Of a stretch of 64,000 bases of DNA, positions 46,731 to 56,717 are shown one piece after another. This DNA comes from Planctomycetales bacterium 10988 (GTDB lineage: Bacteria; Planctomycetota; Planctomycetia; Pirellulales; Pb10988): positions 5,856,709-5,920,708 of the forward strand of contig CP043547.1 in NCBI GenBank assembly GCA_009664345.1, in the 5' to 3' direction. Positions within the stretch are counted from its first letter, which is position 1. Every line of letters begins with the position of its first letter. The notes below the pieces were generated by a model, which was not told where the DNA came from, did no database searches, and was given only the letters and a program-made list of their open reading frames with translations. Both the position numbers and the translations under genes were made by a program.

Positions 46731-48599
46731 TCACTTTGCCAGGTCCGTGGAGGTGGAAAGCGTGGTGAGGTCCGATTCGTTGATGGTGAGATGGAGGATT
46801 CTGCGCCAGCGGTGGGGGACGATGAGGTGGATTTTTCCTTTGTCGGTGAAGAGGTCGATGTACGAACATTGATAATTCGAGTTGGCATCCGGGAGGGTCT
46901 CGGCCAGGGCATTGGCAAAGAGAAAACGGGGTTGGCTCCAGCTTTGGCCGCCATCTTTCGAGAGCGAGAACCAGACCTCCGCCCGGCTGACCCAGTCTTG
47001 GGCCGAGTGCCGATAGCGATTTCGCAACTCGATTTCCTCGCGGGTAGGCGTCGGCATTTGGAGCCACTTCGAATGAATCGGTTCATGGACCGACCGCATG
47101 ACCGCGCGGTTGTGATGCAAGGCGATGAGCGTCTTTTGATCCGAAAGTTGAAAGACCATCGGGGGGGCGTCGGGATGCGTTAGTGGCGTCGGCGTCGGCT
47201 CTCCCCAGGTGCGGCCATCGTCGGAACTTCGCCGCTGCCAGATTTCGCCGGCACAAGTGCGAGCCATCGCGACGACGTTCGGTCCCTTTAGCCCGACGAC
47301 CCTTAATTCATCGAGGAAATAAAGACTTCCCGGCGGATTGGCTGGTTTCTTCGGTTCGATCTTCGTCCAGTGCCGCTGATCGTCTTGCAGTTCCCCTCTC
47401 AGCATTCGCGAATGATGGAAGCCGACCATCCAGGTTCCAGCAGTGGTTTCCGTCATTTGAATAACGCCGGTTCCTCCGAAGAGGCGGTTGTCTTGATCTT
47501 GAATGAGTTTCACCGAAGACCAGTGATGACCGTCGTTGTCCGAGTAGCGAAAGCCGAAGGCCCGATCATTCTTGGCCGGTCGAGAGAGCGAACCTCTTTG
47601 CGTTTCGAAGAGATAAATGCGATCGCTTCCCTTGGGAATCAAGGGGAGAATACCGTGGTGCTTCGACTTTTCGGGGAACGGCTCGAAGGGACCGGTCCAG
47701 GTCTTGCCTTGATCACTGGAGCGATACGCGAGCAAGACATTTGCATCTTCTTGAGGAGCATTCGCGTGCTTGCCGTCGGGAATCATCACCAGATAGTCGC
47801 CTCGTGGGGTAACAACCGCCCGCGTTTCGTAAAGCGTGCCGACCTTCGATTGAGCACGATGAAGAACCCGCCCATCCATTGCTTTTGGCAGTAGAATTCC
47901 TAGTTCGGAAGAAAACTGATATCCCTGCGGCGGAGAACTCAGGGTATAGAAGAGATTGCGATGGATACAGAGGGAATCGGCGAGCCGCTCTTGATTCACT
48001 TCTTCCACCGGAACGCTTGAAAGGACGAAACGCCCTGGCTCAGCACGATCCAAGTCGGGGAGCGTTGCCAAGCGGCGGAGGTCATTTTCCTTCAATCGAA
48101 ATTCCACCGCCGGACTGTTTTCGAGATGCAAGGTGAAACTTAGTGCTCTTCCACTGGCTCGCCGGACCTCTAATTTCCTGATTCGTTCGGAAGGTTCGAC
48201 AAGCGAGGCCATGAACCTCGGCTCGCTCCACGACTCGCCCCCATCTTTCGAATAGGTGCTCCATAGACTCTGAAGGCCCTCCGTTTCCGTGGCATTGTCG
48301 GGGTGAATCATTCGCACAAGGACCCTGAACTGATTCCCTTCCTCATAAAGCGGATAGGCGAGGCCGTTTTCAGCAATTGGCTGCTGTAGCCGGGAAAGGC
48401 CCGGTGCCTCAGGATTCCAACGCCGCGCGATAATGGTCTCATCGACCGTTAATCCAAGATCCCGATAAGTTTTGAGGCCGAAAGGAGGCGTTTGCGGATC
48501 GAAACGTGGTAGCGCAACTCCAAGGTCCCCGAGCGCCGGCAGCGGAGAACTACTGTAAATCACACAGCACAGGAACAGGGTCAGCAGCTTGCATTTCAT
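46731..48599 (-). CDS. Secreted sialidase/BNR-fold protein
   Basis: 622 residues with signal peptide (KLLTLFLCCVIYSSSPLPA). At least five Asp-box (S-x-D-x-G-x-T/S-W) turns are visible: YSKDGGESW, SSDQGKTW, DNDGHHW, SSDDGRTW, LSKDGGQSW, spread along a six-bladed propeller. Family members are exo-sialidases or related glycosidases, but the canonical sialidase FRIP arginine motif is not seen, so the substrate could be another sugar. It follows another such gene by four bases on the same strand. Confidence 0.85.
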   Translation of the reverse strand: MKCKLLTLFLCCVIYSSSPLPALGDLGVALPRFDPQTPPFGLKTYRDLGLTVDETIIARRWNPEAPGLSRLQQPIAENGLAYPLYEEGNQFRVLVRMIHPDNATETEGLQSLWSTYSKDGGESWSEPRFMASLVEPSERIRKLEVRRASGRALSFTLHLENSPAVEFRLKENDLRRLATLPDLDRAEPGRFVLSSVPVEEVNQERLADSLCIHRNLFYTLSSPPQGYQFSSELGILLPKAMDGRVLHRAQSKVGTLYETRAVVTPRGDYLVMIPDGKHANAPQEDANVLLAYRSSDQGKTWTGPFEPFPEKSKHHGILPLIPKGSDRIYLFETQRGSLSRPAKNDRAFGFRYSDNDGHHWSSVKLIQDQDNRLFGGTGVIQMTETTAGTWMVGFHHSRMLRGELQDDQRHWTKIEPKKPANPPGSLYFLDELRVVGLKGPNVVAMARTCAGEIWQRRSSDDGRTWGEPTPTPLTHPDAPPMVFQLSDQKTLIALHHNRAVMRSVHEPIHSKWLQMPTPTREEIELRNRYRHSAQDWVSRAEVWFSLSKDGGQSWSQPRFLFANALAETLPDANSNYQCSYIDLFTDKGKIHLIVPHRWRRILHLTINESDLTTLSTSTDLAK

Positions 48600-48603
48600 A
48601 CGA

Positions 48604-49914
48604 CTATCTTCCTAACTGATCTTGGAGTTCCGGTTCGGTGGGGAGTTTGTCTAGGTCCGATTCCGGCAGCGTCAGGTGCAGGACCTGCTGCCAGCGATGC
48701 GGGAGAAAGAGGTGCATCGTTCCGTCTTTGGTGAACGTGTCGAGATAAGAACACTGAAAGTTGAACGCCCCCACCGCGTGCAAAGGCTGCACGGCATTGG
48801 CCAACACGAAGCGGGGTTCGCTCCAAGTCCGGCCTTCGTCGTCCGACAGGGAGACCCAAAGTTCGGAACGGACCTTCATATTTTCCAGCTTGGCATCGCG
48901 ATCATTGCCGACTTCGCGGGGGACTTTGTTGTGATGAAACGCGGCAAGCGTCTTTCCATCAGAAAGCGGAAAGAGCATCGGCGGGGCATTCGGATGGACC
49001 AAGGAACTCGGGGTGGGCTCCGTCCAGGTCTTACCATCGTCTTCGCTCCAAGCCGTGAAGAGGTGCCCCGCTGGAGTTCGCGTCATGAACAACACGCGGC
49101 CCTTGCCAAGTTTCAAAGGACGCCCTTCATCCATCCGATTGAAGCCCCCAACACTCCAACCATCCGGACGTTTTCCCGGCAGAACTTGCCATGTCTTGCC
49201 TTGATCTTCGGAACGTAAAAGGTATTGCTTGGTGGTAAAGGGCTTGAGGGACCAATCTGCTTCATGCGAACCGAGGAGCCAAGTCCCGGCATCGGTCTCC
49301 GTCATTCGCATCACGGACATGCCTCGGAAATCAGGATCGTTCACCGGTTCGATCAACTCCACTTTCGACCAAGTATGCCCATCGTCGTCTGACCAACGAT
49401 AGCCGATGGGAGCGTTCTCACGCAGTCCATCTTTCCAGGTCCATTTGCCAGGAATGGGCTGCGTTCCGAAAGCATAAAGCCGATCCGAACCACGCGGGCG
49501 GAACGGAATAAAACCATGCTGGCTGTAAGGGATGTCGAAGGCGATGGCTGGGCCTTGCCAAGTGCGGCCTTGATCGGAAGAACGATACGCGAGCATCTCG
49601 TTCATCTTCTCGCCTTTGCTCTTTGCGTAATGATCTCCTTCCGGAAACATCAGCAGAAAATCGCCGCTCGGAGTGATGGTCGCCCGCGTTTCGAGAATCC
49701 GCGTTGAGGTCCGATGGACGACCTGCCCGGTCAATTCCTTGGCCATAATCAAGCCTATTCGATCCTCGGCGGTGAGCCCTGCGGGGGGATGCTCCGTCGA
49801 AATTTCAAGAGCGCCGATCTTGACCGACTCGGCAAGTGGCAGTGGCTCGAACTCGCCCGCGATTACGAATCGAAAGGCCCCGAAGCATATAAGAATCGCT
49901 GTGAATGGTTTCAT
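48604..49914 (-). CDS. Secreted sialidase/BNR-fold protein
   Basis: 436 residues from ATG 49914 (an upstream ATG at 49935 is unlikely since the signal peptide MKPFTAILICFGAFRFVIAG starts here). Asp boxes include SSDQGRTW, SDDDGHTW, SEDQGKTW, SEDDGKTW and LSDDEGRTW. Related to the following gene (shared RAxxTPSGDFLLMFPEG-like and WMPTRxxFxFQC-like text), so the pair is an old duplication. Probable role: removal of a terminal acidic sugar from an exported polysaccharide. No FRIP arginine motif was found. Confidence 0.87.
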   Translation of the reverse strand: MKPFTAILICFGAFRFVIAGEFEPLPLAESVKIGALEISTEHPPAGLTAEDRIGLIMAKELTGQVVHRTSTRILETRATITPSGDFLLMFPEGDHYAKSKGEKMNEMLAYRSSDQGRTWQGPAIAFDIPYSQHGFIPFRPRGSDRLYAFGTQPIPGKWTWKDGLRENAPIGYRWSDDDGHTWSKVELIEPVNDPDFRGMSVMRMTETDAGTWLLGSHEADWSLKPFTTKQYLLRSEDQGKTWQVLPGKRPDGWSVGGFNRMDEGRPLKLGKGRVLFMTRTPAGHLFTAWSEDDGKTWTEPTPSSLVHPNAPPMLFPLSDGKTLAAFHHNKVPREVGNDRDAKLENMKVRSELWVSLSDDEGRTWSEPRFVLANAVQPLHAVGAFNFQCSYLDTFTKDGTMHLFLPHRWQQVLHLTLPESDLDKLPTEPELQDQLGR

Positions 49915-50084
49915 GATGGTGCCGCCTATGAGCAAACCAGGAAATCAAGGGAACGTCATCAACCAACCACCATACCGAATTATATTTTTCATTAAACGGA
50001 AATATATCTGGTAATCAAGAATTTTTTCTGTTATGAAGAATCATTCGAGACGATTCGTAGAGAGCAGAAAGAAAGTAGAAAGTA

Positions 50085-51158
50085 ATGGCCGTTTCTGAAG
50101 GCATCGTTGATCTGGCTGAGCAGATCGAGAGTGACATTCGAGCGAGGGCATTGGCCGTGGGCAGCCCTTACGACACGACAGCGGAGACAGCCCGGCGTTT
50201 CGCGGTGAATACGAGCAAGGCGAATCGGGCGTTGCAACTGCTTGCCAATCGTGGGGTGATTGTCCGGCGTCAGCGATCCGGCACAGTCGTAGGTAGAATC
50301 GATCAAGGGCGAACGCAGCAGACCCTTAGTCGGTTGCATGTGATCGTCGATGAGTCGGCGGTACGTACGGAACGGCTTCTTGATGATGGGATTCTCATCG
50401 GCTTGCAAGGGCAGCTGCCGAAGACTCGTTTACAACAACATTTCATCCCCGGCCTTGATCGTCGCCAATTCATACAAGAAATCGTCGGCGATGCTCTGAA
50501 GTCGAATGGGAAAGATGGCTTTGTCCTCATACGGTCCCCGGTTGAAATTCAGCGGGTGCTTGCTGATTCTGGTTTGCCGACAGTCGTCTACGGGGGGCTT
50601 CATCCATCGGTAGAAGGGGTGGCTTCCCTCGATCGCGATCAGCGGCAGATCGGAATTGAGTTGGCGAAGTATGCCTTGCAAAAGAAATGCTCGAAGTTCG
50701 TCTGTTTGTTACGGAGTGAGATCGGTCCGGGAGATCGGTACTTTGCCCGAGGGCTAATTGAGACACTGGAATACGCGAAAGTTTCCATCAACGATCTGAG
50801 CTGGGAGTGGTTGACTTCGGATGACGCGCTCGTGCGTGCTGTCGTCGAGGAACACTTGGCTGATCGCAGGAAGCTCGCTTTCCTCTGTCGAAATGAATAT
50901 CTTGCGAGCCAGACGCAGGCCGCCATCGATGGCAGTGCGAAACGTCGCAGCAGACCCGTTGTCGTGATGGCAGATTGCTATCGTGTTCGGCGGGAGGAGG
51001 CACGGTTTCCTATCCCTTGGCCGGCTTGGACAGCTCAGGAAGTCGGGACCGAACTCGGACGCTTGCTCCTTGCCCAAACGCAAAAAGAATCGCTCGACCG
51101 TTCGAATGCTGAGTCTTTGATTCCCGTTTTACCGATTCTTGAACGATCCCTACGTTGA
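50085..51158 (+). CDS. GntR-type regulator with LacI-like sensor domain
   Basis: 357 residues. Residues 1-75 form the GntR winged helix (LAEQIESDIRARALAVGSPYDTTAETARRFAVNTSKANRALQLLANRGVIVRRQRSG-type pattern, with the recognition helix at NTSKANRALQLL). The remaining ~270 residues look like a periplasmic-binding fold (VVYGGLHPSVEGVASLDRDQRQIGIELAKYALQ), as in AraR-type sugar regulators. It is divergent from two sialidase-like genes and directly precedes a third, so it probably senses a sugar released by them. Confidence 0.9.
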   Translation: MAVSEGIVDLAEQIESDIRARALAVGSPYDTTAETARRFAVNTSKANRALQLLANRGVIVRRQRSGTVVGRIDQGRTQQTLSRLHVIVDESAVRTERLLDDGILIGLQGQLPKTRLQQHFIPGLDRRQFIQEIVGDALKSNGKDGFVLIRSPVEIQRVLADSGLPTVVYGGLHPSVEGVASLDRDQRQIGIELAKYALQKKCSKFVCLLRSEIGPGDRYFARGLIETLEYAKVSINDLSWEWLTSDDALVRAVVEEHLADRRKLAFLCRNEYLASQTQAAIDGSAKRRSRPVVVMADCYRVRREEARFPIPWPAWTAQEVGTELGRLLLAQTQKESLDRSNAESLIPVLPILERSLR

Positions 51159-51209
51159 TTGGTCCGACCTCGTTCCTCCCCCAGTTTCCAGCATAAAAGG
51201 AGCTCTCTC

Positions 51210-52391
51210 ATGTATGACTACGAAAAAATTCAGCAACCTTCCTGGAGTAAGTGGATAGCAGGTTTGCTGGCGATCGTGTGTTTTTTGAGTGTCCAGAGTG
51301 GCACGAGTTCTGCCCAGGATCACGAGTATCAGGGCGATGTTTATGATGTGGCGACGATCGACACGCTCGATCCCGACGGTCCGTATAATAAGATTTGGGA
51401 ACCGTACATTGCCAAGTGGGGGAAGAAACATTTCGTCGCGGCATACGGGCTTCAGGTGACGGGCAAAGGGGACATGGGCGATATCGTCTGTTCCATTTCC
51501 AAGGATGCCGGCAAGACTTGGGGACATCGAGTGATGATCTTCGACCACCGGGATCGCAACGGAACCGTTCAATATGCTTACAACAATGCGGTGTTGTTTC
51601 AGCCGGAAAATCAGGATGTCCTGTGGCTGTTTGCCATGCGAGCCCCGATGCACTACCGCAATAGTGAAAATGCCGACTTGGTCGCAGCCTACACGGCGGA
51701 TGGCGGCTACTCTTGGCATCATGTAGAACTCGCACTCGACTACCAAAGCTCGTTGATCATCGTTGCAGGCATCGAAACCATCCAGCGAGATGGAGTCACA
51801 CACTATCTGCTGCCAGCACACCGGAACTCGCTTCGACATGATCCACAGGGAGATCGTCGCCAGTTTGTCCTTGAAAGCACAAGCCTGTTGCATTGGGAAC
51901 TCGCCGGATATATTCCGTATGACGAAGCGAACCCGGTCTTTTTGCATGAAGGGGGAATCGCTCCCGGTGCGAAAGAAGGGGAGGTCAAGATCGTGATGCG
52001 AACCGCGACCATGGATCGCGAAAAGCCGATCGATCCGCCGGTTGCTTATTCTTCCGTCAGCAAGGATGGGGGAAAGACTTGGTCCCTTGCTCAGCCTGAA
52101 CCGGAGCTGCCGAACTACCGCTCGAAAAGTTTCTACGGGCAAAACAGCAACGGTCACTACATTTGTGTGTATGGAGACAGTGCGGATCGTCGTGGCCTCT
52201 ATTACAAAACCAGATCAAAAGATGGCAAGTGGTCCGAGCAACGGGAATTCTATGTGGCCAATGATCGCAACAGTTATCCAACTCTGATCGAGGACAAGCC
52301 GGGGCAGTGGTTGGCGGTATGGGATAGTTCAGACTCTCCGGATAAAAAGCGGACCGCGATTCGATTTGGCCGTTTAAAAGTTGCGCAATGA
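51210..52391 (+). CDS. Secreted sialidase/BNR-fold protein (exo-alpha-sialidase family)
   Basis: 393 residues from ATG 51210, preceded by AAAAGGAGCTCTCTC. N-terminal signal/membrane segment (WSKWIAGLLAIVCFLSVQSGTSSA) and Asp boxes ISKDAGKTW, SVSKDGGKTW and SKDGKW. It is 51 bases after the GntR-type regulator, likely co-transcribed. The two genes precede a perfect bidirectional hairpin. Confidence 0.88.
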   Translation: MYDYEKIQQPSWSKWIAGLLAIVCFLSVQSGTSSAQDHEYQGDVYDVATIDTLDPDGPYNKIWEPYIAKWGKKHFVAAYGLQVTGKGDMGDIVCSISKDAGKTWGHRVMIFDHRDRNGTVQYAYNNAVLFQPENQDVLWLFAMRAPMHYRNSENADLVAAYTADGGYSWHHVELALDYQSSLIIVAGIETIQRDGVTHYLLPAHRNSLRHDPQGDRRQFVLESTSLLHWELAGYIPYDEANPVFLHEGGIAPGAKEGEVKIVMRTATMDREKPIDPPVAYSSVSKDGGKTWSLAQPEPELPNYRSKSFYGQNSNGHYICVYGDSADRRGLYYKTRSKDGKWSEQREFYVANDRNSYPTLIEDKPGQWLAVWDSSDSPDKKRTAIRFGRLKVAQ

Positions 52392-52396
52392 TTTTT

Positions 52397-52410
52397 AAAA
52401 AGTGCTTTTT
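52397..52410. repeat. AAAAAG-NN-CTTTTT palindrome, copy 9
   Basis: AAAAAGTGCTTTTT, six bases past the sialidase stop and eleven bases before the hairpin at 52422. Confidence 0.6.
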
Positions 52411-52421
52411 GCATTTAATTA

Positions 52422-52460
52422 AAAAACCATTTTTTGGGTTCGTTCCAAAAAATGGTTTTT
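52422..52460. terminator. Perfect bidirectional hairpin between convergent genes
   Basis: AAAAACCATTTTTTGG and its exact complement CCAAAAAATGGTTTTT enclose the seven-base loop GTTCGTT (52422-52460). The arms are AT-rich with T runs in both directions, so it may terminate both the sialidase and the sulfatase transcripts. Confidence 0.6.
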
Positions 52461-52486
52461 GTTTTGCATATGACTACGAACAGCGG

Positions 52487-53956
52487 CTAATCGTCCTTCG
52501 TCTTGAGACGGTTTGCCAGAGGAACATAACCCGCAGAATAGTTAAGCTGTTCGGTCATGAGAAACTTGCGAAGACGTTCACGCATCGCCTGGGCATCTTC
52601 GATATATTCTTGGGAGTTGATCAGGTTCTTCATTTCGAAAGGGTCCGCTTCCAGGTCGAAGAGATATTCTCTCCCCGCTTCGATAAACCATTTGAACCGG
52701 TCTGACCTCACCATGTAGTTGAAGTGGCCGCTGTTGCTGATCTCACAAAAGGCAGCGTCCCGGATTTCTGCGGAAGGTTCTTGGAGTATCGGCAGGAGCG
52801 ACCGACCTGAAACATGAGGGGAAACTTCACCACCAGCGGCTTCCACAAGCGTAGGATGTAGATCAATCAGTTGGCACAAGGCCTCTGTTTCCTCACCTGC
52901 ATCGGTGAGACCTGGGAATCGAATGAGCAGCGGCACACGAGCGACTTCTTCCCAAAATTTCCCTTTGGAAATATTCCGATGCTCACCGATCGTCATGCCA
53001 TGATCGGCGGTGAAAACAAAGATCGTATTATCCAAAAGGTTCTGATCACGAAGCGTATCGATTACCCTGCCGGCGAGTTCGTCCAAGAGGCTGATCTTCC
53101 CCAGGTAGGCGGCTTTCGTCTTTCGTACTTCGGCAAGCGTGTAATCGGTTCCGTACTTTTGAAACGGCGTGACATTCTCCCGCAAGGTCAAAGATTCGGG
53201 ATCGTACATCTCCGCGAAACGCCCGGCAGGATCAAAGGGAGAGTGCGGATTGGAATAGCCAACCATCAAAAAGAACGGGCGGTCAGCCTGAGCATTTCGA
53301 AGATAATCGACGGCGATATCCGTCATCATCCAGTCGCAGGTTTCCTCTGGTTCGAGCAAGCTCGGTCGCGCGACATACTGGTTGGTTTTGAGACGATTAG
53401 TAAGGTCTTGAGATTGGGCTTGGAACTTTCCGATTTCACGAAGATAGTCTTGATATTCGCCTCGACCTTGGCGGCTTCCAAAAGTGGTCACGATTTCCCG
53501 AATGAAATCGATCTTGGTTCCTTGATGAAAATACTCTTCCACACTGTTGAATTCCCGGCGGTAGCCCCTGCCCGAAAACCAGTGCGTCTTGCCGATCATC
53601 GCCGTGGCGTACCCGACTTCTGCAGCCCCTCGAAACATCGAGGTCAGCTCCGGATTGACGAAGAGATCGCTGGCATTTCCCCAACATCCGGTGCTATGCG
53701 GAAACAACCCGGTGACCAAACTGGTCCGTGCCGGCATGCAGACAGGACTCGCCGTGTAACAGTTTTTGAAGACCAGACTTTCTTTCGCCAGAGCATCGAG
53801 CCGTGGCGTTTGGGCGTCGGGATCACCAGCGAACCCTGTATAAAACGGATTGAAATCGTCGCATAACAGCACGACGATGTTCGGCCGTTCCACCGAGAAC
53901 GCTACAGAGGACGAGAGAAAAACTATCGTCACAAAGAGATAGAGCAGCTTTTTCAT
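52487..53956 (-). CDS. Secreted sulfatase
   Basis: 489 residues with a signal peptide (LLYLFVTIVFLSSSVAFS). Sulfatase fold with metal site DD at about 33-34 (VVLLCDDFNPFYTG), nucleophile C73 in the VCMPARTSLVTG sulfatase signature (C-x-P-x-R, converted to formylglycine), and metal/His motifs 'FTADHGMTIGEH'. It hydrolyses sulfate esters of polysaccharides outside the cell or in the periplasm. The stop of the next gene overlaps its start by four bases. Confidence 0.93.
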   Translation of the reverse strand: MKKLLYLFVTIVFLSSSVAFSVERPNIVVLLCDDFNPFYTGFAGDPDAQTPRLDALAKESLVFKNCYTASPVCMPARTSLVTGLFPHSTGCWGNASDLFVNPELTSMFRGAAEVGYATAMIGKTHWFSGRGYRREFNSVEEYFHQGTKIDFIREIVTTFGSRQGRGEYQDYLREIGKFQAQSQDLTNRLKTNQYVARPSLLEPEETCDWMMTDIAVDYLRNAQADRPFFLMVGYSNPHSPFDPAGRFAEMYDPESLTLRENVTPFQKYGTDYTLAEVRKTKAAYLGKISLLDELAGRVIDTLRDQNLLDNTIFVFTADHGMTIGEHRNISKGKFWEEVARVPLLIRFPGLTDAGEETEALCQLIDLHPTLVEAAGGEVSPHVSGRSLLPILQEPSAEIRDAAFCEISNSGHFNYMVRSDRFKWFIEAGREYLFDLEADPFEMKNLINSQEYIEDAQAMRERLRKFLMTEQLNYSAGYVPLANRLKTKDD

Positions 53957-55611
53957 AAGGGGAGACTCACATCGAGATAACGAAGCCGGACGCGAATGCC
54001 TGCTTTTACCAGAATCTCAATCTGGTTCGAGCCTTGTCGGGCGAGGCCGGCGGGGAAGCGGAAACATTGGACTTCTTCGGGCTTGGCGAGCCAGGTATTT
54101 CCATAGGGATGCGGAAGCGGCTTTTGCACAAAGCCCGTCGCTTCGAGGGTGGTACCGTTGGCGCGGACCTCGATTTCGCGATCGCTGATCTCTTCGTCGG
54201 AACGAAGTCGGAAATACCCGTCCTTGCGATGCCGAGGCGTGGGCGACATTTCAAGCGATACCGTGAAGGGCTCGTTCCGTTTAACGATCGCCGGGAGCGG
54301 ATGCTCACCAAGCACCCGATCGTTGCGACCGGCAGTCAGAAAATACCACTGCGGCTGATTGGCAAGGAACGCTTCGTCCTTTAAATGCGGGAGAACATGA
54401 AAGGGAGGGTCATGGAAAGGGCCGATCGTATCGGTAACGTGATAGCGGTAGTAAGGGAAGTTGAACAGGCTCACGCCACGGGCACCTTGCTGATGAGCCA
54501 AGCGGGCGGTCGTGTAAAACTGCTGATCCGTGGTGCGCAGGAACGGCTGTGTGCCGCTGCCTGCGGTCGCCTTTCCCGTCATCGTGCAATGCGTCATCTC
54601 GGCGTAGACCGCCACGCGATCGTCGCCGATCTCCTCACAAGCTTGCCGAACGCTATCGTCTTGCATCGTGAAATAGCTGTAGGAAAGGTTCACCATATCG
54701 ACTCCGGCTTTTGCCAAAGTTGCCAAGTCGATTCCTTGATCCGGCCGCACGGCTTGTTTGGCGGGAACGCGGACACAGAGGGAACGCCGAGGGAGTCCCC
54801 GTTGCACAGCGGTGCGGTCCAGCATCGCGCGGATTCGACGAACGAACTCGGTCGTGATTTCATGTCGCTCCTCTGGAGGAGTTTCCGGGCCGAAACGCAC
54901 CCAATGCCGAAGGAAATCGAGTTCCAAACCTGCCAGATCATAGTTGGCACAAGCTTCTTCGATCAAAGCAAACTTGTAGTCACGCACTTCGGGGATGGAC
55001 CAGTCGAAGACCCCTTGATCCCAATCTCTTGTGTCTTCGCCGAGACGATACTTGATGTAGTTTTCCCAGTAATGGCGTGCCATGTTGGGGGTGGGCTTGC
55101 CGCGATCCAAAGCATGGGCGAGCTCGCGAACATGATGCCCATCGTTAAGCCGGAAGCTGAGGAAAGGGGCCACATTCAGCGTCTTGCAAGTTTCGACCAA
55201 GGTCGCAAGCATGTCGCCGCCGCGGAGAAGATAGCGATCGATTTTCCGCACGCCCCCGACATTGTGCTTCTCTTGAAGCCAAGCATAGTGGTCTTCGACC
55301 GAATAGATGTTCGACTTCCACCAAGGAATCCAACCAAGGCCGGGTTGAAGGAAATGGGCGTCTACCCCTTTCGCTTCGGTGATCGAAGCCCGAAGAAGGT
55401 CATCGGTGAAGTCCTTCGTGCGTGACTCGGGTCGCTGACAAGAAAGGATATTGGTCGTGTCGTTGCTGTAGATCACCCGGTACGAGGACGGAGCGGTTTC
55501 ACGTGCCCCTTGCAAAAGTAGGGGACTAATCGCCACTGCCGCGCTACCAACAGCGGCTTGCTGGAGAAAATGTCGGCGGTGAATGGGGGCGGACTGGGTA
55601 TCAAAATTCAT
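53953..55611 (-). CDS. TAT-exported family-10-like glycoside hydrolase
   Basis: 552 residues from ATG 55611; the open frame upstream to 55764 lacks homology. A twin-arginine signal is clear (HRRHFLQQAAVGSAAVAIS at residues about 13-31). The (beta/alpha)8 domain resembles the glycosyl hydrolase-like 10 family: 'VAPFLSFRLNDGHH', 'DWSIPEVRDYKFALIEEACANYDLAGLELDFLRHW' with the GLELDF strand as likely catalytic Asp/Glu, and 'VYAEMTHC'. A C-terminal beta domain follows. Substrate unknown. Four-base overlap with the sulfatase implies coupled expression. Confidence 0.78.
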   Translation of the reverse strand: MNFDTQSAPIHRRHFLQQAAVGSAAVAISPLLLQGARETAPSSYRVIYSNDTTNILSCQRPESRTKDFTDDLLRASITEAKGVDAHFLQPGLGWIPWWKSNIYSVEDHYAWLQEKHNVGGVRKIDRYLLRGGDMLATLVETCKTLNVAPFLSFRLNDGHHVRELAHALDRGKPTPNMARHYWENYIKYRLGEDTRDWDQGVFDWSIPEVRDYKFALIEEACANYDLAGLELDFLRHWVRFGPETPPEERHEITTEFVRRIRAMLDRTAVQRGLPRRSLCVRVPAKQAVRPDQGIDLATLAKAGVDMVNLSYSYFTMQDDSVRQACEEIGDDRVAVYAEMTHCTMTGKATAGSGTQPFLRTTDQQFYTTARLAHQQGARGVSLFNFPYYRYHVTDTIGPFHDPPFHVLPHLKDEAFLANQPQWYFLTAGRNDRVLGEHPLPAIVKRNEPFTVSLEMSPTPRHRKDGYFRLRSDEEISDREIEVRANGTTLEATGFVQKPLPHPYGNTWLAKPEEVQCFRFPAGLARQGSNQIEILVKAGIRVRLRYLDVSLPL

Positions 55612-55753
55612 CGCATCTCTCAATCCGTCGTTTGGAATTTTTTTGTGTGATTGGCTATCGATTGAAAACGTCTTGTTCCTGCTTCGGGAAATGGATAACA
55701 ATAGAGTTCGAAAACCCTCCATTCTAGCTCGTACCTCCAACGAATGAACCAAC

Positions 55754-56704
55754 ATGAAAACCAATCTTCAGACGATCCTTTCCATGGTAATTCTTGCTCT
55801 GCTTTCTGCGGCCACTCTGGCAGCGGAACCAGTACGAAAGCCCCGTATCCCTTCCGATTTGAATATCATTGAAAGCATCGTCTTCAAGGAAGTTGGCGAT
55901 ACGAAACTTGACCTCATGTTCTTTCAGCCGACGGTGAAAAAGTTCGAGGCGGCTCCGTTGGTGGTTTACATTCATGGTGGTGGTTGGGGGAAAGGGGACA
56001 AATATAAGGCGTTCCGACCCGATATTATCGGCGTCATTCGTGAACTGAATCGGCATGGAATCGCTTGTGCCAGTATCGAGTACCGCCTCGCCGACGGGGG
56101 TGATTCCACTGCTTACGATAGCGTAGCCGATTGCAAAGATGCCCTCCGCTATCTTGCTGCTCATGCGAATGAATACAAGCTCGATCCGGCACTCTTCGCG
56201 GTCATGGGGTCCTCGGCAGGTGCTCATCTCGCTTTGGTCACTGCTTTGGGAGACGATCAAGATTTTCCGGTCGAAATCAATCACAAGCAAGCAGGACCGC
56301 CCGTTCGTTGTGCAGCGGCTTATTATGGTCTTGTCTCATTTGTTCATCCAGAGTTGCTCAAGGGGAGCAATTTCGAACGCCCGCAACGCATGCTTCCTAT
56401 CTTGGGTGGATTGCTGGAAGACAAACGCGAACTTGCCGAAAAGATGAGCCCTTTGCTGTTACTGGATAAAAATAGCCCTCCTCTGTTTCTGGCTCACGGG
56501 GATAACGACGTCGTCCTTTCTCACCGAAACTCCTTGGCAATGCGAGACGCCGCGATCAAGCTGGGGGTTCCGGTCGAATGCGTGATCTCTAAAGGGGCGA
56601 AGCACGGTTTCGGTCGCAAAAAGATTGACCCGCCGATTTCCGAAATCAACCGCCGTACGGTAGACTTCTTCGTTAAATACCTTGTGGATCAGCCCGCACA
56701 ATAA
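55754..56704 (+). CDS. Secreted alpha/beta hydrolase (BD-FAE/esterase type)
   Basis: 316 residues with a signal peptide (MKTNLQTILSMVILALLSAATLA). Motifs of the HSL/BD-FAE esterase branch are HGGGW (74-78, oxyanion), GSSAG with nucleophile S154, an acid in HGDNDVV and the final His in KGAKHGF. It probably removes acetyl or feruloyl-type esters from polysaccharides. Divergent from the glycosidase gene and convergent with the sulfatase fusion gene, which carries a similar domain. Confidence 0.9.
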   Translation: MKTNLQTILSMVILALLSAATLAAEPVRKPRIPSDLNIIESIVFKEVGDTKLDLMFFQPTVKKFEAAPLVVYIHGGGWGKGDKYKAFRPDIIGVIRELNRHGIACASIEYRLADGGDSTAYDSVADCKDALRYLAAHANEYKLDPALFAVMGSSAGAHLALVTALGDDQDFPVEINHKQAGPPVRCAAAYYGLVSFVHPELLKGSNFERPQRMLPILGGLLEDKRELAEKMSPLLLLDKNSPPLFLAHGDNDVVLSHRNSLAMRDAAIKLGVPVECVISKGAKHGFGRKKIDPPISEINRRTVDFFVKYLVDQPAQ

Positions 56705-56717
56705 ACGTCTGGCTTTC

